This document shows, in pieces, positions 22,848-34,266 of a stretch of DNA of 64,000 bases. Numbering within the stretch: the stretch's first letter is position 1; each line of letters starts with the position of its first letter. The stretch comes from Artemisia argyi (Eukaryota; Streptophyta; Magnoliopsida; Asterales; Asteraceae). A program made the position numbers and the translations under genes. The notes under the pieces were generated by a model. That model made no database searches and was not told the DNA's origin. It worked only from the letters and a program-made list of their open reading frames with translations. The stretch covers positions 139,020,606-139,084,605 of the forward strand of contig CM060698.1 in the NCBI GenBank assembly GCA_030686995.1. The letters are read 5' to 3'.

Positions 22848-23276
22848 TCAAGAAGATTCGAGAAGACGATCTAGCTCCTCAGGAGTTAGGCTTCGCATGC
22901 CAATTCGTCGAACTAAATAGTCAAACCTTTCTTTTGGAAGGGCTTTAGTAAATAGATCGGCGAGTTGGTAATCAGTCTTAACAAAAAATAATTCAACAGT
23001 ACCCTCTTCCACGTGTTCTTTGATGAAGTGATAGCGGACTTTGATATGCTTCGTCTTAGAGTGATGTACGGGATTGCACGAGATGGCTATGGCACTTTTT
23101 GAGTCACAATACATAGGTATTTTGTCAAAAGTAAAGTCATAATCTGTGAGCTGTGTCCTCATCCAAAGAACTTGGGCACAACACGCAGATAGAGACACAT
23201 ACTCGGCTTCGGCGGTTGATAGCACAGTACAATCATGTTTCTTTGACGACCAGCTTACTAGCTTTTCACCCAAAAA
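22848..23276 (-). pseudogene. RNase H domain, cut off from pol by a stop
   Basis: C-terminal Copia RNase H ([31 protein letters not shown]; later [43 protein letters not shown]), which removes RNA from the cDNA hybrid. It is in the same frame as pol but separated by one TAA at 23277-23279, where relatives have a Gln codon. Ends ...RLLESS. Without read-through, pol would lack RNase H. Confidence 0.9.
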
Positions 23277-26200
23277 TTATGCTCCACCTGATGTACTTTT
23301 TGCTGTAACTTGATCTCCTGCATGGTCGGCATCTGAAAAGGCTGGTAGATTAAACCCCGACTCTTTCGGATACCAAAGTCCCATGTTAATGGTTCTTCGT
23401 AGGTACCGAAAGATCCTTTTAACCTCTTTGAGGTAAAGTTCGGTAGGCTTTGCCTGAAACCGTGCTAACAAACAAACAGCAAATTGAATATCAGGTCGAC
23501 TAGCAGTTAAGTACATGAGAGAACCTATCATGCTCCGATATTTCTTCGGATCGACGGGTTTCCCAAACAAATCAGCATCAATTTTTGGTGAAGTGACCAT
23601 TGGAGTACCAACAGAATCACAATTTTCCATTCCATGTTTTTTCAAAATCTCTATTGTATATTTAGCTTGATTGATAAAAATACCACGAGGGGATTGATGT
23701 ATTTGTAAACCAAAAAAGAATTTTAGTTCCCCCATCATGGACATTTCAAATTTGCTTTTCATGAGATTTTCAAAATGTTTTGAATGGTAAGGATTGGTTG
23801 ATCCAAAAATTATGTCGTCCACGTAAATTTGAACGATCAAAATGTCATCTTTGAATTTTTTGATAAACAAGGTGTCATCAACCGTTCCTTTTGTGAAATT
23901 GTTTTTAAGCAAGAAAGATGATAGTTCGTCATACCACGCTCTTGGAGCTTGTTTTAAACCATAGATGGCTTTCTTAAGCTTGTAGACGTAGTCTGGATGA
24001 TCTTTGTCGATGAATCCCTGTGGCTGACTCACATACACTTCTTCTTTCAGAGTTCCATTCAAGAAAGCTGTCTTAATGTCCATCTGATAGACTGTGATGT
24101 TTTTGTGAGCTGCATAGGCTAAGAAAATCCGGACTGCTTCAAGTCTAGCTACAGGCGCGAATGATTCTTCGAAATCTATCCCTTCTTCTTGTGGATATCC
24201 TTTAGCCACGAGACGAGCTTTGTTACGAATTATAGTCATTTCCTCATCTAGTTTGTTCTTCCACAACCACTTGAGATCAAGAACTCGTTTATCAAGTGGT
24301 CGTTCAACAAGTTCCCAACTATCATGTAACAGGTATTGAAGAAGTTCCTCCTGCATCGCTTCAATCCAAGGGTTTTCTGCCATTGCTTCCCGAATGTTCT
24401 TTGGTTCTTTAAGGCTTATTGAGCAAATGTAAATGCACAATTCGAGATTGGTGGCAAGTTGTCTCCTCGTCTGAACTGGCTTTGAAGGTTCACCAATAAC
24501 TTGTTCTATTAGATGGTCTTTTGTCCATTGAAACGTAGAAGGGTACCTTGGGTTTAATGTATGTGTGTTAGACGGTTCTTGTAACCTTGAAGAAGATTCA
24601 GCAGAGTCTGTTGCAAACGGGTTTTCAAATACTTCTTCTCCTTCTTCTAACGCATCATCGTTTGAATTATTTGTTGGTTCTTCTTGAAAATTTGTGTTTT
24701 GATTTTGCTCATCAACACTTGGTAGTTCAGTTTCAAGTACTGGAGTGGCTTGAGTAGATGTAGATGATGTTGAGGTAGTTGGTGCTTCAGCTTTGATTGT
24801 TGTAGATGCATCCAGTGGTGGTGGTGGGGGTTGAATTTGAGCGGGTGCAGCGGAATGTTGTTGATATGCATTTGTCGAAGTTCCACCATAATATTCATCA
24901 AACATTAACTCGAAAGAATTTCCCAGTTCTTGTTCTGAAGGTTTGTCCGTGTTTGTTGATTGAGCTCCTTGAGGCACGAGTCCTAAACTGATGTGTCCAG
25001 AAGTCTGTTGGTTTGGTGCGGGACCTAATCCGTTTTGATTAGAAGCCATTGGATTAAGCGCGGGTTCTAGAGCGTATCTCTCAGAAGCCATCGGATTAAG
25101 CGCGGGTTCTAGAGCGTATCTCTCAGAAGCCATCGGATTAAGCGCGGGTTCTAGAGCGTATCTCTCAGAAGCCATTTGTGAAATCTCATCAAACTTCACA
25201 TTTATCGTCTCCATTATCCTTTTCGTTCTTCTATTATACACCCTGAATGCCCTTGAGTTTTCTGAATATCCAATGAAGATTCCAATATCACCCTTAGCTT
25301 TTAACTTTCCTAGATCTTCTCTGTCATTCGTCGGATAGCACAAAGTGCCAAACACGTGAAGGTAAGAGATGTCAGGTTTACGGTTGTTCACTAGCTCATA
25401 TGGGGTTTTATTGAATCTCGGATGGACTAGGGATCGGTTTTGAGTAAAACAAGCAGTGGCTACAGCATCAGCCCATAAGAATAGTGGTGCACTAGAATAT
25501 ATCAGCATTGTGCGAGCAGCTTCCACAAGTGTTCTGTTTCTTCTTTCAACTACCCCATTCTGCTGTGGAGTTCTAACAACTGATGTTTGATGTGTAATTC
25601 CAACATCTTCGAGGTAAGTTCTTAACTCCTGGTTTGTAAATTCTGTGCCATTGTCTGTTCTTATAATCCTTACTGGAGCTTGAAGTAGAACTTGAATACG
25701 CTTCAGAAAGGTGATGATGATACCTGGTGCTTCGTCTTTTGATCTCAAAAACTTTACCCAAGTATATCTTGAATAATCATCAACAATAACGAGAATATAC
25801 TTCTTCCCATTAATGCTTTCAACTCTCATTGGGCCACATAAGTCCATGTGCAACATATGTAACCTTGCTTCCGAACTAGGTACGGTTTTGGGTTTATATG
25901 ATGCTCTTTTACTTTTTCCTTGTTCGCATGATGGACATAGGTGTTCCTTTGTGTATTTGAATTTAGGAAGTCCGGTGACGATGTTGTCTTTGGCTAACTT
26001 GTTGATGGTGTCGAAATTGAGATGGGATAATCTTCTATGCCACAGCCAGGACTTAGTTTCGGTTGCCCTTGTCATAAGACAAATTGGTGATGTAGAAGCC
26101 ATTTGGTTGATGTCGATAGCATAAAAGTTTGTACCACGATTACCAGTTAAGAGATCATCACCAACCAAATTTCTTATGAAAACCGTGTTTCTCCTGAATG

Positions 26201-26486
26201 CAACTTCTAAATCTGCATCACAAAACTGCCCAACTGAAAACAAGTTGTGTCCCAACCCTTCAACGTAGTAAACTCGAGTGATCAAAAAATTCCCAAACTG
26301 AAGATCTCCAAAACCCAGAATAGCTGCTACATGATCATTTCCAAATCGTACAGTTCCCATGAATTTCCAAACGAAATTGATCAGCAGCTTTAAATTCCCG
26401 GTCATGTGCTTGGAGCAACCCGAGTCGACGATCCAAAGACATATTTCGATAACCTGCCAATAACAGAAGAATTTGTATTTGGACAC
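23277..26486 (-). pseudogene. Copia pol: protease end, integrase, reverse transcriptase
   Basis: A 1,069-codon open frame. Order: retropepsin active site DSG at residues ~21-23 ([13 protein letters not shown]); GAG-pre-integrase zinc site (WHRRLSHL ... [10 protein letters not shown], ~150-195); integrase core with D215 (HMDLCGP), D278 (RTDNGTEF) and E314 (VVERRNRT), giving the D,D35E spacing; a Ser/Pro/Gln-rich linker with three 14-residue repeats (25039-25164); RT with [16 protein letters not shown] and YVDD at ~888-891 (23814-23825). All catalytic residues that I checked are present. The upstream join to gag is lost by an indel near 26440-26450, and it ends in a premature TAA at 23277, so this copy cannot make a full Gag-Pol. 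Confidence 0.94.
25039..25164 (-). repeat. Three tandem 42-bp repeats inside pol
   Basis: Units 25039-25080, 25081-25122 and 25123-25164 are nearly identical and encode a 14-residue unit ([14 protein letters not shown]). They lie in the variable linker between integrase and RT; a fourth, diverged unit precedes them. Confidence 0.95.
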
Positions 26487-28528
26487 CGTTTTGAATTTGG
26501 TTCCATGGGGTTAGGGGTACATTCTAAATCACACTCATAGACAGTTGCTACTTGTTTAGCTTGAACTATTTCTAATTTGCCATCCTTGAGTATAAATTCT
26601 CTACCCGTTGGAATCCAAACACAATGCTTAAGATAGTTCCTAGGTGTGCGACTATTAGTGGTGTTCCTAATTCTTTTAATTAGGTTTCCAACAAATCTAG
26701 ATTTTGCACTAGGACCTTTCGAAACGCTCTTCTGTTCAGGCGTAACATTCACAGTCTTAGAAACACATTCATCATGAACATCATTAATTAAACATTTCTT
26801 GCATATTAAACAAATAGTGTCATTACATGCATTAGAACCAGTACTCTCGACATTACATTCAGATGAAATATGTCTCTTATTAGAAAGCAATAAATTCCTA
26901 GGGTGTTCTTCTACTTCTTCAACTTTATTCTTGCAACTACTCTTAGAGACAGGCGAGACTCTATTGTTCCTTGTATTGCTCCTAGGCTTTAGTCTGCTGC
27001 TCCTAGAGGTGCTTTCTAATCCTGTAGAAGATAAGGCACACACATTAGGATTTATATTGTTGTCCTTTTTAGCATCCCTAGATTCTTTAGAATTAGCCTT
27101 TATGCACTTGTCATTTGTCTTAGATGGTGAGGCAGACGCACTAGTGGGACTAATCCTAAAAAGGCCAGGTGCTATCACTTTTGGTGTTTCGACAACCGCT
27201 TTTCCTTTATCAACAATCTTATTCTTGTCACTTTGCTCGGGCAAGGGTGTTGGAGTGACTGGTTTTGTCAAATCCTTTTGCTCGTCGACTTTTGGAGCAA
27301 ACCGTGAAATTGACATTTTTGGTTTATGAACCGTGTTTGAAACATTTGGTTTCTCCGAAGTCAAGGGTTTTGCAAACTTGGTTTCCTCACCCTTTCCTTT
27401 TTGACTTTCAAGCTGAGCCCTCAAAAGATCATTTTGCTCTTTCATATTCTTTAAGGCACGCTCATACGACAATTTGTCATACTTGCATTCTTCCTTTTTT
27501 CGATCAAGTTGTTTAAAATATGACACATTTTCTTTTTCAAGCTTTATAAGAGCATTTTCATATTTTGAAACAATTGCGGAGGTCTCAGCTCTTAGTCTTT
27601 CATCGTCTTGAACAGAATATGTTTGTAAAATGATGGACATAATATCAGTGGTCATAACAACTTCGAAGAGAGAATCATTTAGGTTTTCCAAAACATTCAT
27701 GTTTTCACGAGTATCATTAGCTTCGTTTACCAGGGATTTGTGGTCCTTGACAAAGTCAGCCGTTTCTTTGAAGAAAGCTTGTTCAAAATGGATTACCCTC
27801 GCACTGATGTTATTCAGTGGGATAGTAATTTTGTTTTCAAAAACTTTTTTCTGCTCAATATGAAAACTGGAATGCCAGTTGTTAATATTGATTGTAGTTT
27901 TAGAAGCAACAATATTTTGAAGTTCTTGAATTCTCTTTTTAACGTCATCCAGAATGTTTCTAGCCTCACTTGTATTAAAAGTGTTGTTAGAAGACATTTG
28001 TTCCATTTTTGAAAGAGATTTGGAAACAATTACTTTCTTAGAAAACATTTTTGAGAATGGTCGTTTTATGAAAAACACAGATGGTTCTTTTTGTGGAACA
28101 AAAGTAATTCCCGAAAGTTTGTTCAATTTGTTGTAATCAATGGGTTTCAAATCCTTTTGTTTTATTTTATTTATGCTCTCTTCGACATGTTCTATCGTTT
28201 GCACAGAAACCCGAACGACGGGAGGATCATGTTTAGTGTAAATAACATTACCATTATACAAAATATTCTGTTCTTGCTGAGCTTTCTTGAGATTACTGGG
28301 GGTGTTGTTACCAAGAGCCACTTTATGTTTCGTATGGTAAATCGGATTAGTTTGATTTGAAATCATTTTCATTGTTTGACTTGACTGACCCGACTTAACC
28401 ACTAATTCTTCTAAATGTGCAATCATGTGTTCTGACTCTACGATTTCGGCCAAAAGTTTGTCTTCTTTCTTTGCAAAATCATTTTTCAACTCATCCCTTT
28501 CTTTTTCAAGATTGGTATAAGCTGTTTT
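26402..28528 (-). pseudogene. Gag-Pol central region (coiled coil and Cys-rich part)
   Basis: Same frame as gag after the TAA at 28529-28531. The first part is a charged coiled coil (KKEDKLLAEIVESEHMIAHLEEL), the middle is Ser/Lys-rich, and a Cys cluster (CLICKKCLINDVHDEC) lies near 26770-26820. It runs toward the protease but ends in the wrong frame at 26402; pol is open in an overlapping frame from 26486, so a one-base indel lies between about 26440 and 26450. Sirevirus Gag is usually long with coiled coils, which fits. Confidence 0.85.
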
Positions 28529-29434
28529 TTATTTAGAAAGTTGGTTTTGTAAATCAGAAATTTCCACGTTTAAAGCTTTTATCTTCTTGAAAGAAAAAAC
28601 ATCAAGTGTATCAAACTTGAGTTGCAATTGTTTTTCCCTTGAAACGGAATTTTGATAACCAGTTTCTAATTCAGACACTCTTTTGTTATGAAATTCAAAA
28701 GCTTTAACGTTTTCTTTGTAACTCTCAAGCTCAGCGGTCAATTTAACATTCGCTGTCTTAACATCGCGATTGACCTTTTTCACATTCTCAATTTCAATAC
28801 GACAATTATTCAATAATGATTCAAACAAAGCACGTGTTTCCTCATCATTCTCAGCATGCTGTGAAACGAAGCCTCCATTATGATTCACATCTGGAGTCGC
28901 TGAAGGAGTATTGCTACTACTTGGCGTGTCCAGGAATGTATCATAAGTGGATGCTTGCTTCTCAAAATGTTGTTCCTCATGAGGAGACATATCAAATATA
29001 TCATTATTGTGACATGTGTTGAAATTTGATACCTCAGATGGTGCATTGGTGTCATAAACAGGAAGTGTATCAGAATCCGTGTCATACTTAGCTTCCTGAA
29101 GATTCGCCATGAATATGCAGTTCGCATCGATATCCTCTCTATCTTCCATGTCATCCATAAGAGCCATAAAATCATTTTCCTCTGCGTTCAACTGAAATCC
29201 TGCCTCATTCTTTTGTGCCAACAACACTCCTTTCTGCAAGTATGCTAGGTCTCTTTTGTTCGGCTTAGTAGGACAGTTCCTTGCCATATGACCTACACCC
29301 TGACAGTTGAAACACTTTACCGGATTACCCTGATTCACATTTCCCAAATTCCCAACAACTGGGGCTGCAACATTCCTATTCTGATAACCCATTGCCTGAT
29401 TACCAACATTCTGACCCCTCTGATTTCCAACAAA
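28529..29434 (-). pseudogene. Gag C-terminal part with CCHC zinc knuckle
   Basis: Continues the gag frame after a TAG at 29435-29437 and ends at a TAA at 28529-28531. The nucleocapsid knuckle CFNCQGVGHMARNC (29273-29314) binds RNA. After it comes an acidic stretch and heptad-like helices (ELESYKENVKAFEFHNKRVSELE). Both boundary stops look like nonsense changes inside one former gag frame. Confidence 0.88.
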
Positions 29435-30652
29435 CTAACCCATCTGATTCCCTGCATATTGACCATACTGATTCCCTGCAAACTGACTTGCATTCTGATT
29501 CCCTGCATACTGACCTGCATTTTGCATATTCTTATATCCTTGCTGATTCCCATAAACTCCAACCATTTGGCTTTCATTGCCCATATTGAAACTCGGCTGA
29601 GCAAACTGCTTGTTGCGAGTGTTCGATGAGATCCTTTGGTTGTTGTTTGTTGGTGTAGAATAACGTCCTTGGAATGCCTTTGACAGAAAAGCAAACACTT
29701 GGGACAATGCTGCAGTAGCTTCATCATTGTCAGTGAATTCCGGTTCTTGGAATTGTGGGTGTTGCTGTTGTGGAATAACTTGTTGTTGTTGTGGGTAGAA
29801 CTGTTGTTGGTAGACCGGTGTTGGTTGTAGAATGCATGATGGTTGCATGTAGTTGTGAGTGGAAGATGATGATGGTTGTTGAGTGTTCACTGGTAAAGGT
29901 GTTGGTGTATTAGCAATTAATGCAAGAGGATCATGATTCTTTGCCAATCTTTCTTTCCTTACTTCATTAGCCTCAGCTTGGTTTTGCTTCAAAAAGTCAT
30001 AGAGTTGATCATAATTCACCTTATGTAAGTCCTTTGTTTGATTGACAATTGTAACATAACGACCCCATTCTTCTGGAAGGTTATTGATGAATTTGATGTT
30101 TGTTGCAATTGTTCGAGGTGTCAACTTGTTTTTGATTAACTCATTCATCAAAGTGCAAAACCTTGTGTAGTAAGATTCAATCTGTTCACCTTTAGTGGAT
30201 GTGAAATTCTCCCATTCAGTAAGAAGTTTGTTCTCAACGTCTTGTTGTCCAATCTCTGTTCCATGACATATCCTTCTAACACGTTCCCACATAGCATAAG
30301 CAGTTTCACAGCTGTCGACCGCAGCAAAGATCTCCCGTGGTAATCCAAGTTGGATTAAATGCATTGCCATATCATCTGCAGCGATCTGCTTCTTGTCTTC
30401 CTTTATGTAATCTGCTTCTGTTTGTTCACGCACGAATGGTTGAGTAGGAGGTGTTGTATTTGGATTACCTTCAATTTGAACTTGTCTTGGCTGAAATGGA
30501 CCTTTTTCTATGGATTTGATCATTAATTTGCCATTATCTTTAGTTTTGATGTAACGAAGCATGCGGCTTGTCCCTGGAAGATATCCACCTTTTTCAAGCA
30601 TTGGAGGTCGATTTTCGGCACCGGCAGCATGAATGTCTTGTTGAGTTGCCAT
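29435..30652 (-). pseudogene. Gag N-terminal part (UBN2-type capsid)
   Basis: From ATG 30652, 405 codons. Has the UBN2/gag helical region (AYAMWERVRRICHG, ESYYTRFCTLMNELIKNKLT, NNLPEEWGRYV) that builds the particle, then a Gln/Asn-rich tail with repeated YAGNQ motifs. A TAG (29435-29437) ends it within that tail; the frame goes on after it. Gag is usually made in excess, so this truncated form could still be the main product if the locus is transcribed. Confidence 0.9.
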
Positions 30653-31571
30653 GATATGAATTCAAAGTGAAACGTTGTTCTGAGGATCTTTTGAAAAATA
30701 ACAAAGGTTGTTGTTGTAGATTAGATGATTTGGTGAAGTTGAAAAACGTTCTCGGTTGATCTTATTGAATACGTAATTTCCCGCCAAAAATTGAGTATGA
30801 AAATTTTCTTTCTCAAAATTTGAAAATCACAAAGAAATACAATTCAAAGGTTACCAGAAAAATTTGAGGTTTGAAAATTTTTCGCCAAATTTTACCGAAA
30901 TTTTTTGAATTTTGGCCTAAAAATTTGAATTTTCGGTCGAAATTTTCAACGTTTTACCAAACTTTGAATCTTGCGTAAAAATTGAACGTTTAGTCTCGTG
31001 TGAAAAATAAATTTTACTCAAATTTTCCCGCCAATTTTTTTTTTTTACTCGGTAAGGTTTGTGATTGTCTAACTCGATATGTCTTAAATTTTTGTCTAAC
31101 TCGGTATGTTTCACAAATCCCAAACTCGATAAACCTTGGATCCTAACTCGCTGGAAATTTTCAAACTCGATGGAAATTATCTAACTCGATGGAAATTATC
31201 TAACTCGATAGAAATTTAAGTTTCTAACTCGGTAAGTCTTAAAAAATTTGGGCAGAGTTTCGTCTAAGTTGGAGTACAAAAATCCTTACTCGATAAACGA
31301 TAAGGAATGTTAGATAACTCGCTAACTGGCTAACTCGCCAAATGAACCTTAACTCGATAGAAAATCACTTAACTCGATAGACAAGTTCTAACTCTATAGA
31401 AAACAAGTCAAACTCGGTAAAACTTAAACCCAAACTCGCTAAGATAAAATTCCTAACTCGATAGAAAATCCAAACTCGCTAAAATAATTACAAACTCGAA
31501 CAGTAACGAGATACTTAGAAATCCGATTTTTCACCCACAAAACGATCTAAAACAACCTAAAATTATCCCTA
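30653..31571 (-). other. Leader of the Sirevirus-like element
   Basis: 919 bp between PBS and gag with no ORF of note. The half next to the PBS (31047-31506) is packed with an ACTCG motif (separate entry); the half next to gag is A/T-rich with many AAAATTTT-like runs. Confidence 0.8.
31047..31506 (-). repeat. Array of ~19 short ACTCG(G/A/C)TA motifs in the leader
   Basis: Counting by eye, the plus-strand motif AACTCGNTA, or one-base variants of it, occurs 19 times in 460 bp at irregular spacing, often as CTAACTCGATAGAAA. In element sense it reads TANCGAGTT. It is all direct, without inverted copies. Confidence 0.85.
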
Positions 31572-31585
31572 GGCGATTGATACCA
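31572..31585 (-). other. Primer-binding site
   Basis: In element sense TGGTATCAATCGCC, two bases from the 5' LTR. The first eight bases are those of the Met-tRNA site; the rest differs from the common TGGTATCAGAGC. Confidence 0.8.
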
Positions 31586-31587
31586 CT

Positions 31588-31921
31588 TGTAGGACCGTAG
31601 AACAACCTAAATCACTATTGAATCAAGCTTAAACCTAGAGAGAGAAAGTAAGTAGAGAGAGAGAGTGAGTGGGAACTCTAGTGTGTGAAATAATAACCTT
31701 GTTAAGACTAAGAGAACTAACCTCTCAAATGAGGTTTACAAGAGTATTTATATTAATAGTCTAGGGCATCTCTAATCTTTTACTTTATTACATTAATGGC
31801 CCTTAGACTTTTACAAAACATGAGTACTAAACATAAACTTCATCATAATGATATTCTAAAGCAACCTATAACTACATATTAATGACCGACACTTTTTATA
31901 AATAAAAATGCGATTCTAACA
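31588..31921 (-). repeat. 5' LTR of the Sirevirus-like element
   Basis: 334 bp, matching 19960-20293 at all but four sites. In element sense a TATA box TATAAATA lies at 31745-31752. Followed by ACTTC. Confidence 0.96.
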
Positions 31922-32370
31922 ACTTCGTCATTGTTGGGAGGTTTTAAAAAATTCTCATAAATGGATAGATATTGAAGTTCCAAACATTGAAGCAAAGAAA
32001 ATTGAAAAGTCCAAAAGATACAAGTCATTTGGGTCTAGTTCTCAACCCAGAGTCTAGGGATGCTAGTATTAATCTGAATGTGTATGTTGGAGACGACGAG
32101 TATGTAAGTCAGAACGAATGAGGCAACATTGGCTAAATTGATGGTCTCCAAGTATGTAAGTCAGAACGAACGTGCCATAGCAATGAAGAAAAAAGAAAGC
32201 GCTAAATTTTTGGTAATTAAAGATGGAATTGGAAGTTCAAGAATATAGCGCGTCAAAAAGATTTAATGTTCTATATGCAGCCATTTGATCACTTGACTGG
32301 AGTAACACGCGAGAATATGGAAGTGATAAGGAGGGGAATGGGGATCAAGGCAAAGTGGGATTTGCAATTG
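31922..32370 (+). pseudogene. Harbinger ORF1 relic, 3' part
   Basis: Continues the relic cut at 19959. One frame reads FVIVGRF, another the expected HCWEVLKNSHKW-like phrase (gttgggaggttttaaaaaattctcataaatgg), followed by KKIEKSKRYKSFGSSSQP and a C-terminal RRGMGIKAKW; this is the NAM-associated C-terminal domain found in these Myb-like ORF1 proteins. Several stops. The transposase ORF that would follow in a full Harbinger element is absent. Confidence 0.65.
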
Positions 32371-33082
32371 TAGTTTACTTTTTTTTATTTTTTTTTCTAT
32401 GTACTGTTTTTAATTCTGTGCGTGTACATTTTTTTTAATAATCTATGTAATATTTTTGATTCCCTAATGAATAAAAGTTTTTAGTTCTCTACGTTTACGT
32501 TTTAAATTTCGTTCGTTTACATTTACATTTACGTTTTTAGTTTATAAATAAAAGGATTTAAATACGTTTTAGTTTATAAAAAAATATGTATGAAAGGTGA
32601 GGGGAAAGTGACCACTACGTGGTAAGAGGGAGTGAGATGAGAGAGAAATGTGATGTGGCGCTGATGTGTAAGTGAGAAGGTATCACTTCACCTTAACCAC
32701 TACTTCTAATCTTAGTGATGGGTATGTTAACTATTAGACTAAAGGGAATGGTCACCACCCGCTCATTATCTACATCATCATTAACTTAGCTTTCTCTCTC
32801 CTATCACTTTCGCTCACTCCCTATCACTTTTCACCCGCTTTGCTTACCTTCCCCTCACATTTTATTAAAATACACACTTTATATTAATATAACTCGCTAA
32901 ATATCACACACACACACACACTTACAAACAAAATAAATAATATAAAGCTTGCACGAAAATTAAATGGTAAGCCACTCACTCACCTTTATTGCTTGGATTG
33001 AGCTGTGAGTGCCAAGTAGAAAAAGACATGTGTATATTTAAAATAAGACACGTGTATGCCAGTAGAATTAAAAGGAGAAGAT
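32371..33082. other. Non-coding; inverted repeat of Harbinger-end sequence
   Basis: No gene. 32585-32720 (gtgaggggaaagtga..., gatgtggcgctgatg) and 32735-32870 (cactttcgctcactccctatcac..., cttcccctcacattttatt) are partly inverted copies of one another. The first resembles the right end of the Harbinger element at 60830-60909, so this may be two element ends head to head. A short (CA)n run sits at 32905-32922. Confidence 0.45.
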
Positions 33083-33928
33083 TCGATATATTACTAGTAA
33101 TTAAAACCCGTACGTTGCACAGGGACTATATGTAAGCGTTGATAGTGTATTCTTTGGCACTTATTCTCGTCATTATATATCTAAGTTGTGATAGTATTAC
33201 ACCTTTTCTAAGTATGAATTACATTTAAAATAGTTTATTGATATGTATTTATTCGATACTTATTTTCATTATTATATAGTATTTAAATTGTCATGGTATC
33301 ATATCTTATTTAATTATGCCACATATTTAAAATAGTTTATCTCAATGAATGTTTCTAGTTCTTACCCGTGCATTGCACGGGCTGTATATAAGTGTTCATA
33401 TGTAATCTTCGGCAATTATTTTCGTCATAGTTGTGATTGTATCACACCTTTTCTAAGCATGACACACATTTAAAATAGTTTATTGACATGTAAGCTTCGG
33501 CACTTATTTTCATCATTATATATCTAAATTGTGATGGTATCACACCTTTTCTAAGCATGCCACACATTTCAAATAGTTTATTGACAATAAGTTCCTAAGC
33601 TGTAATGTTACCACAACTTTTGTTGGTCAATAAGTTCCTAAGTTGTGATGTTACCACAACGTTTGTTAGCATGGCATGAAAAATTTTGGTGCCTTTATTT
33701 ATGTCAGTTTTAATTGAGGTCGAGTCAGAAACTATGTTTGCCACTAATTTTCGTCGTATATAACTTGGGCTGCCTCAGGACCCTTGCAAAAATGATTGTA
33801 TAAATTGTCGGGTTGTTAGTATGATGGTGAGGCACAAATATACAACAATAGTCTATTGACATTAAAAGAGTATATGTGAAGAGACTTTTTTCAAGATGTT
33901 ACATTGAAAAGAGTCTCTTCACATGTAA

Positions 33929-34266
33929 TTTTTTTAATATCTATAAGTTACAAAAATTATTTTAAATATGAAGCGATGACATTAATGTTGGAGACCTTTT
34001 ATATTCATCCCCGTGCAATGCACACAGGTTTGGACTGCCTCAGGACCCATGCAATGCACACATGTTGGATCTAATTGTTTTTTCGTAATGTTCGGGACTA
34101 ATTTTCGGTTCATGTTTGAAACTCTCATTTTTTGTGAAAGATGGACTTTGTTGTTCAAATAAATGACATTATTAAAAGCGAACTATAAAACAAATTTTCT
34201 TTTTAATAAAACTATAAAAACATAAAACATTAAAGTAATTAGTATATTCAAGAGTATAAATTATAA
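33929..34266. repeat. 340-bp direct repeat, copy A
   Basis: Almost identical to 36855-37194. Runs from TTTTTTTAATAT to GAGTATAAATTATAA and includes CCCCGTGCAATGCACACAGG. The two copies are 2.9 kb apart (start to start). Confidence 0.9.

Larger units (their letters stand above)
19960..31921 (-). mobile_element. Sirevirus-like Copia retrotransposon, complete, 11,962 bp
   Basis: Flanked by the 5-bp duplication ACTTC (19955-19959 and 31922-31926) with two 334-bp LTRs, a PBS, a long leader, gag, protease, integrase, reverse transcriptase, RNase H and a 2.5-kb 3' region with several purine-rich tracts. Domain order (integrase before RT) is Copia; the size, the pol wording and the repeated GGGGGAG tracts fit the SIRE/Maximus (Sirevirus) lineage. 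The LTRs differ at four sites, all transitions (1.2%), so the insertion is recent. It is dead as an autonomous element: in-frame stops at 29435, 28529 and 23277 and a frameshift near 26440-26450. It sits in the Harbinger ORF1 relic. Confidence 0.95.

Noticed and set aside
26799..28360. Several open frames on the + strand across gag-pol
   Set aside because: Antisense shadows of the Sirevirus coding region; no start context or domains.
31047..31506. CRISPR-like array (short repeats, variable spacers)
   Set aside because: Repeat units are only 5-9 bp, spacing is irregular and it lies in the leader of a plant retrotransposon.
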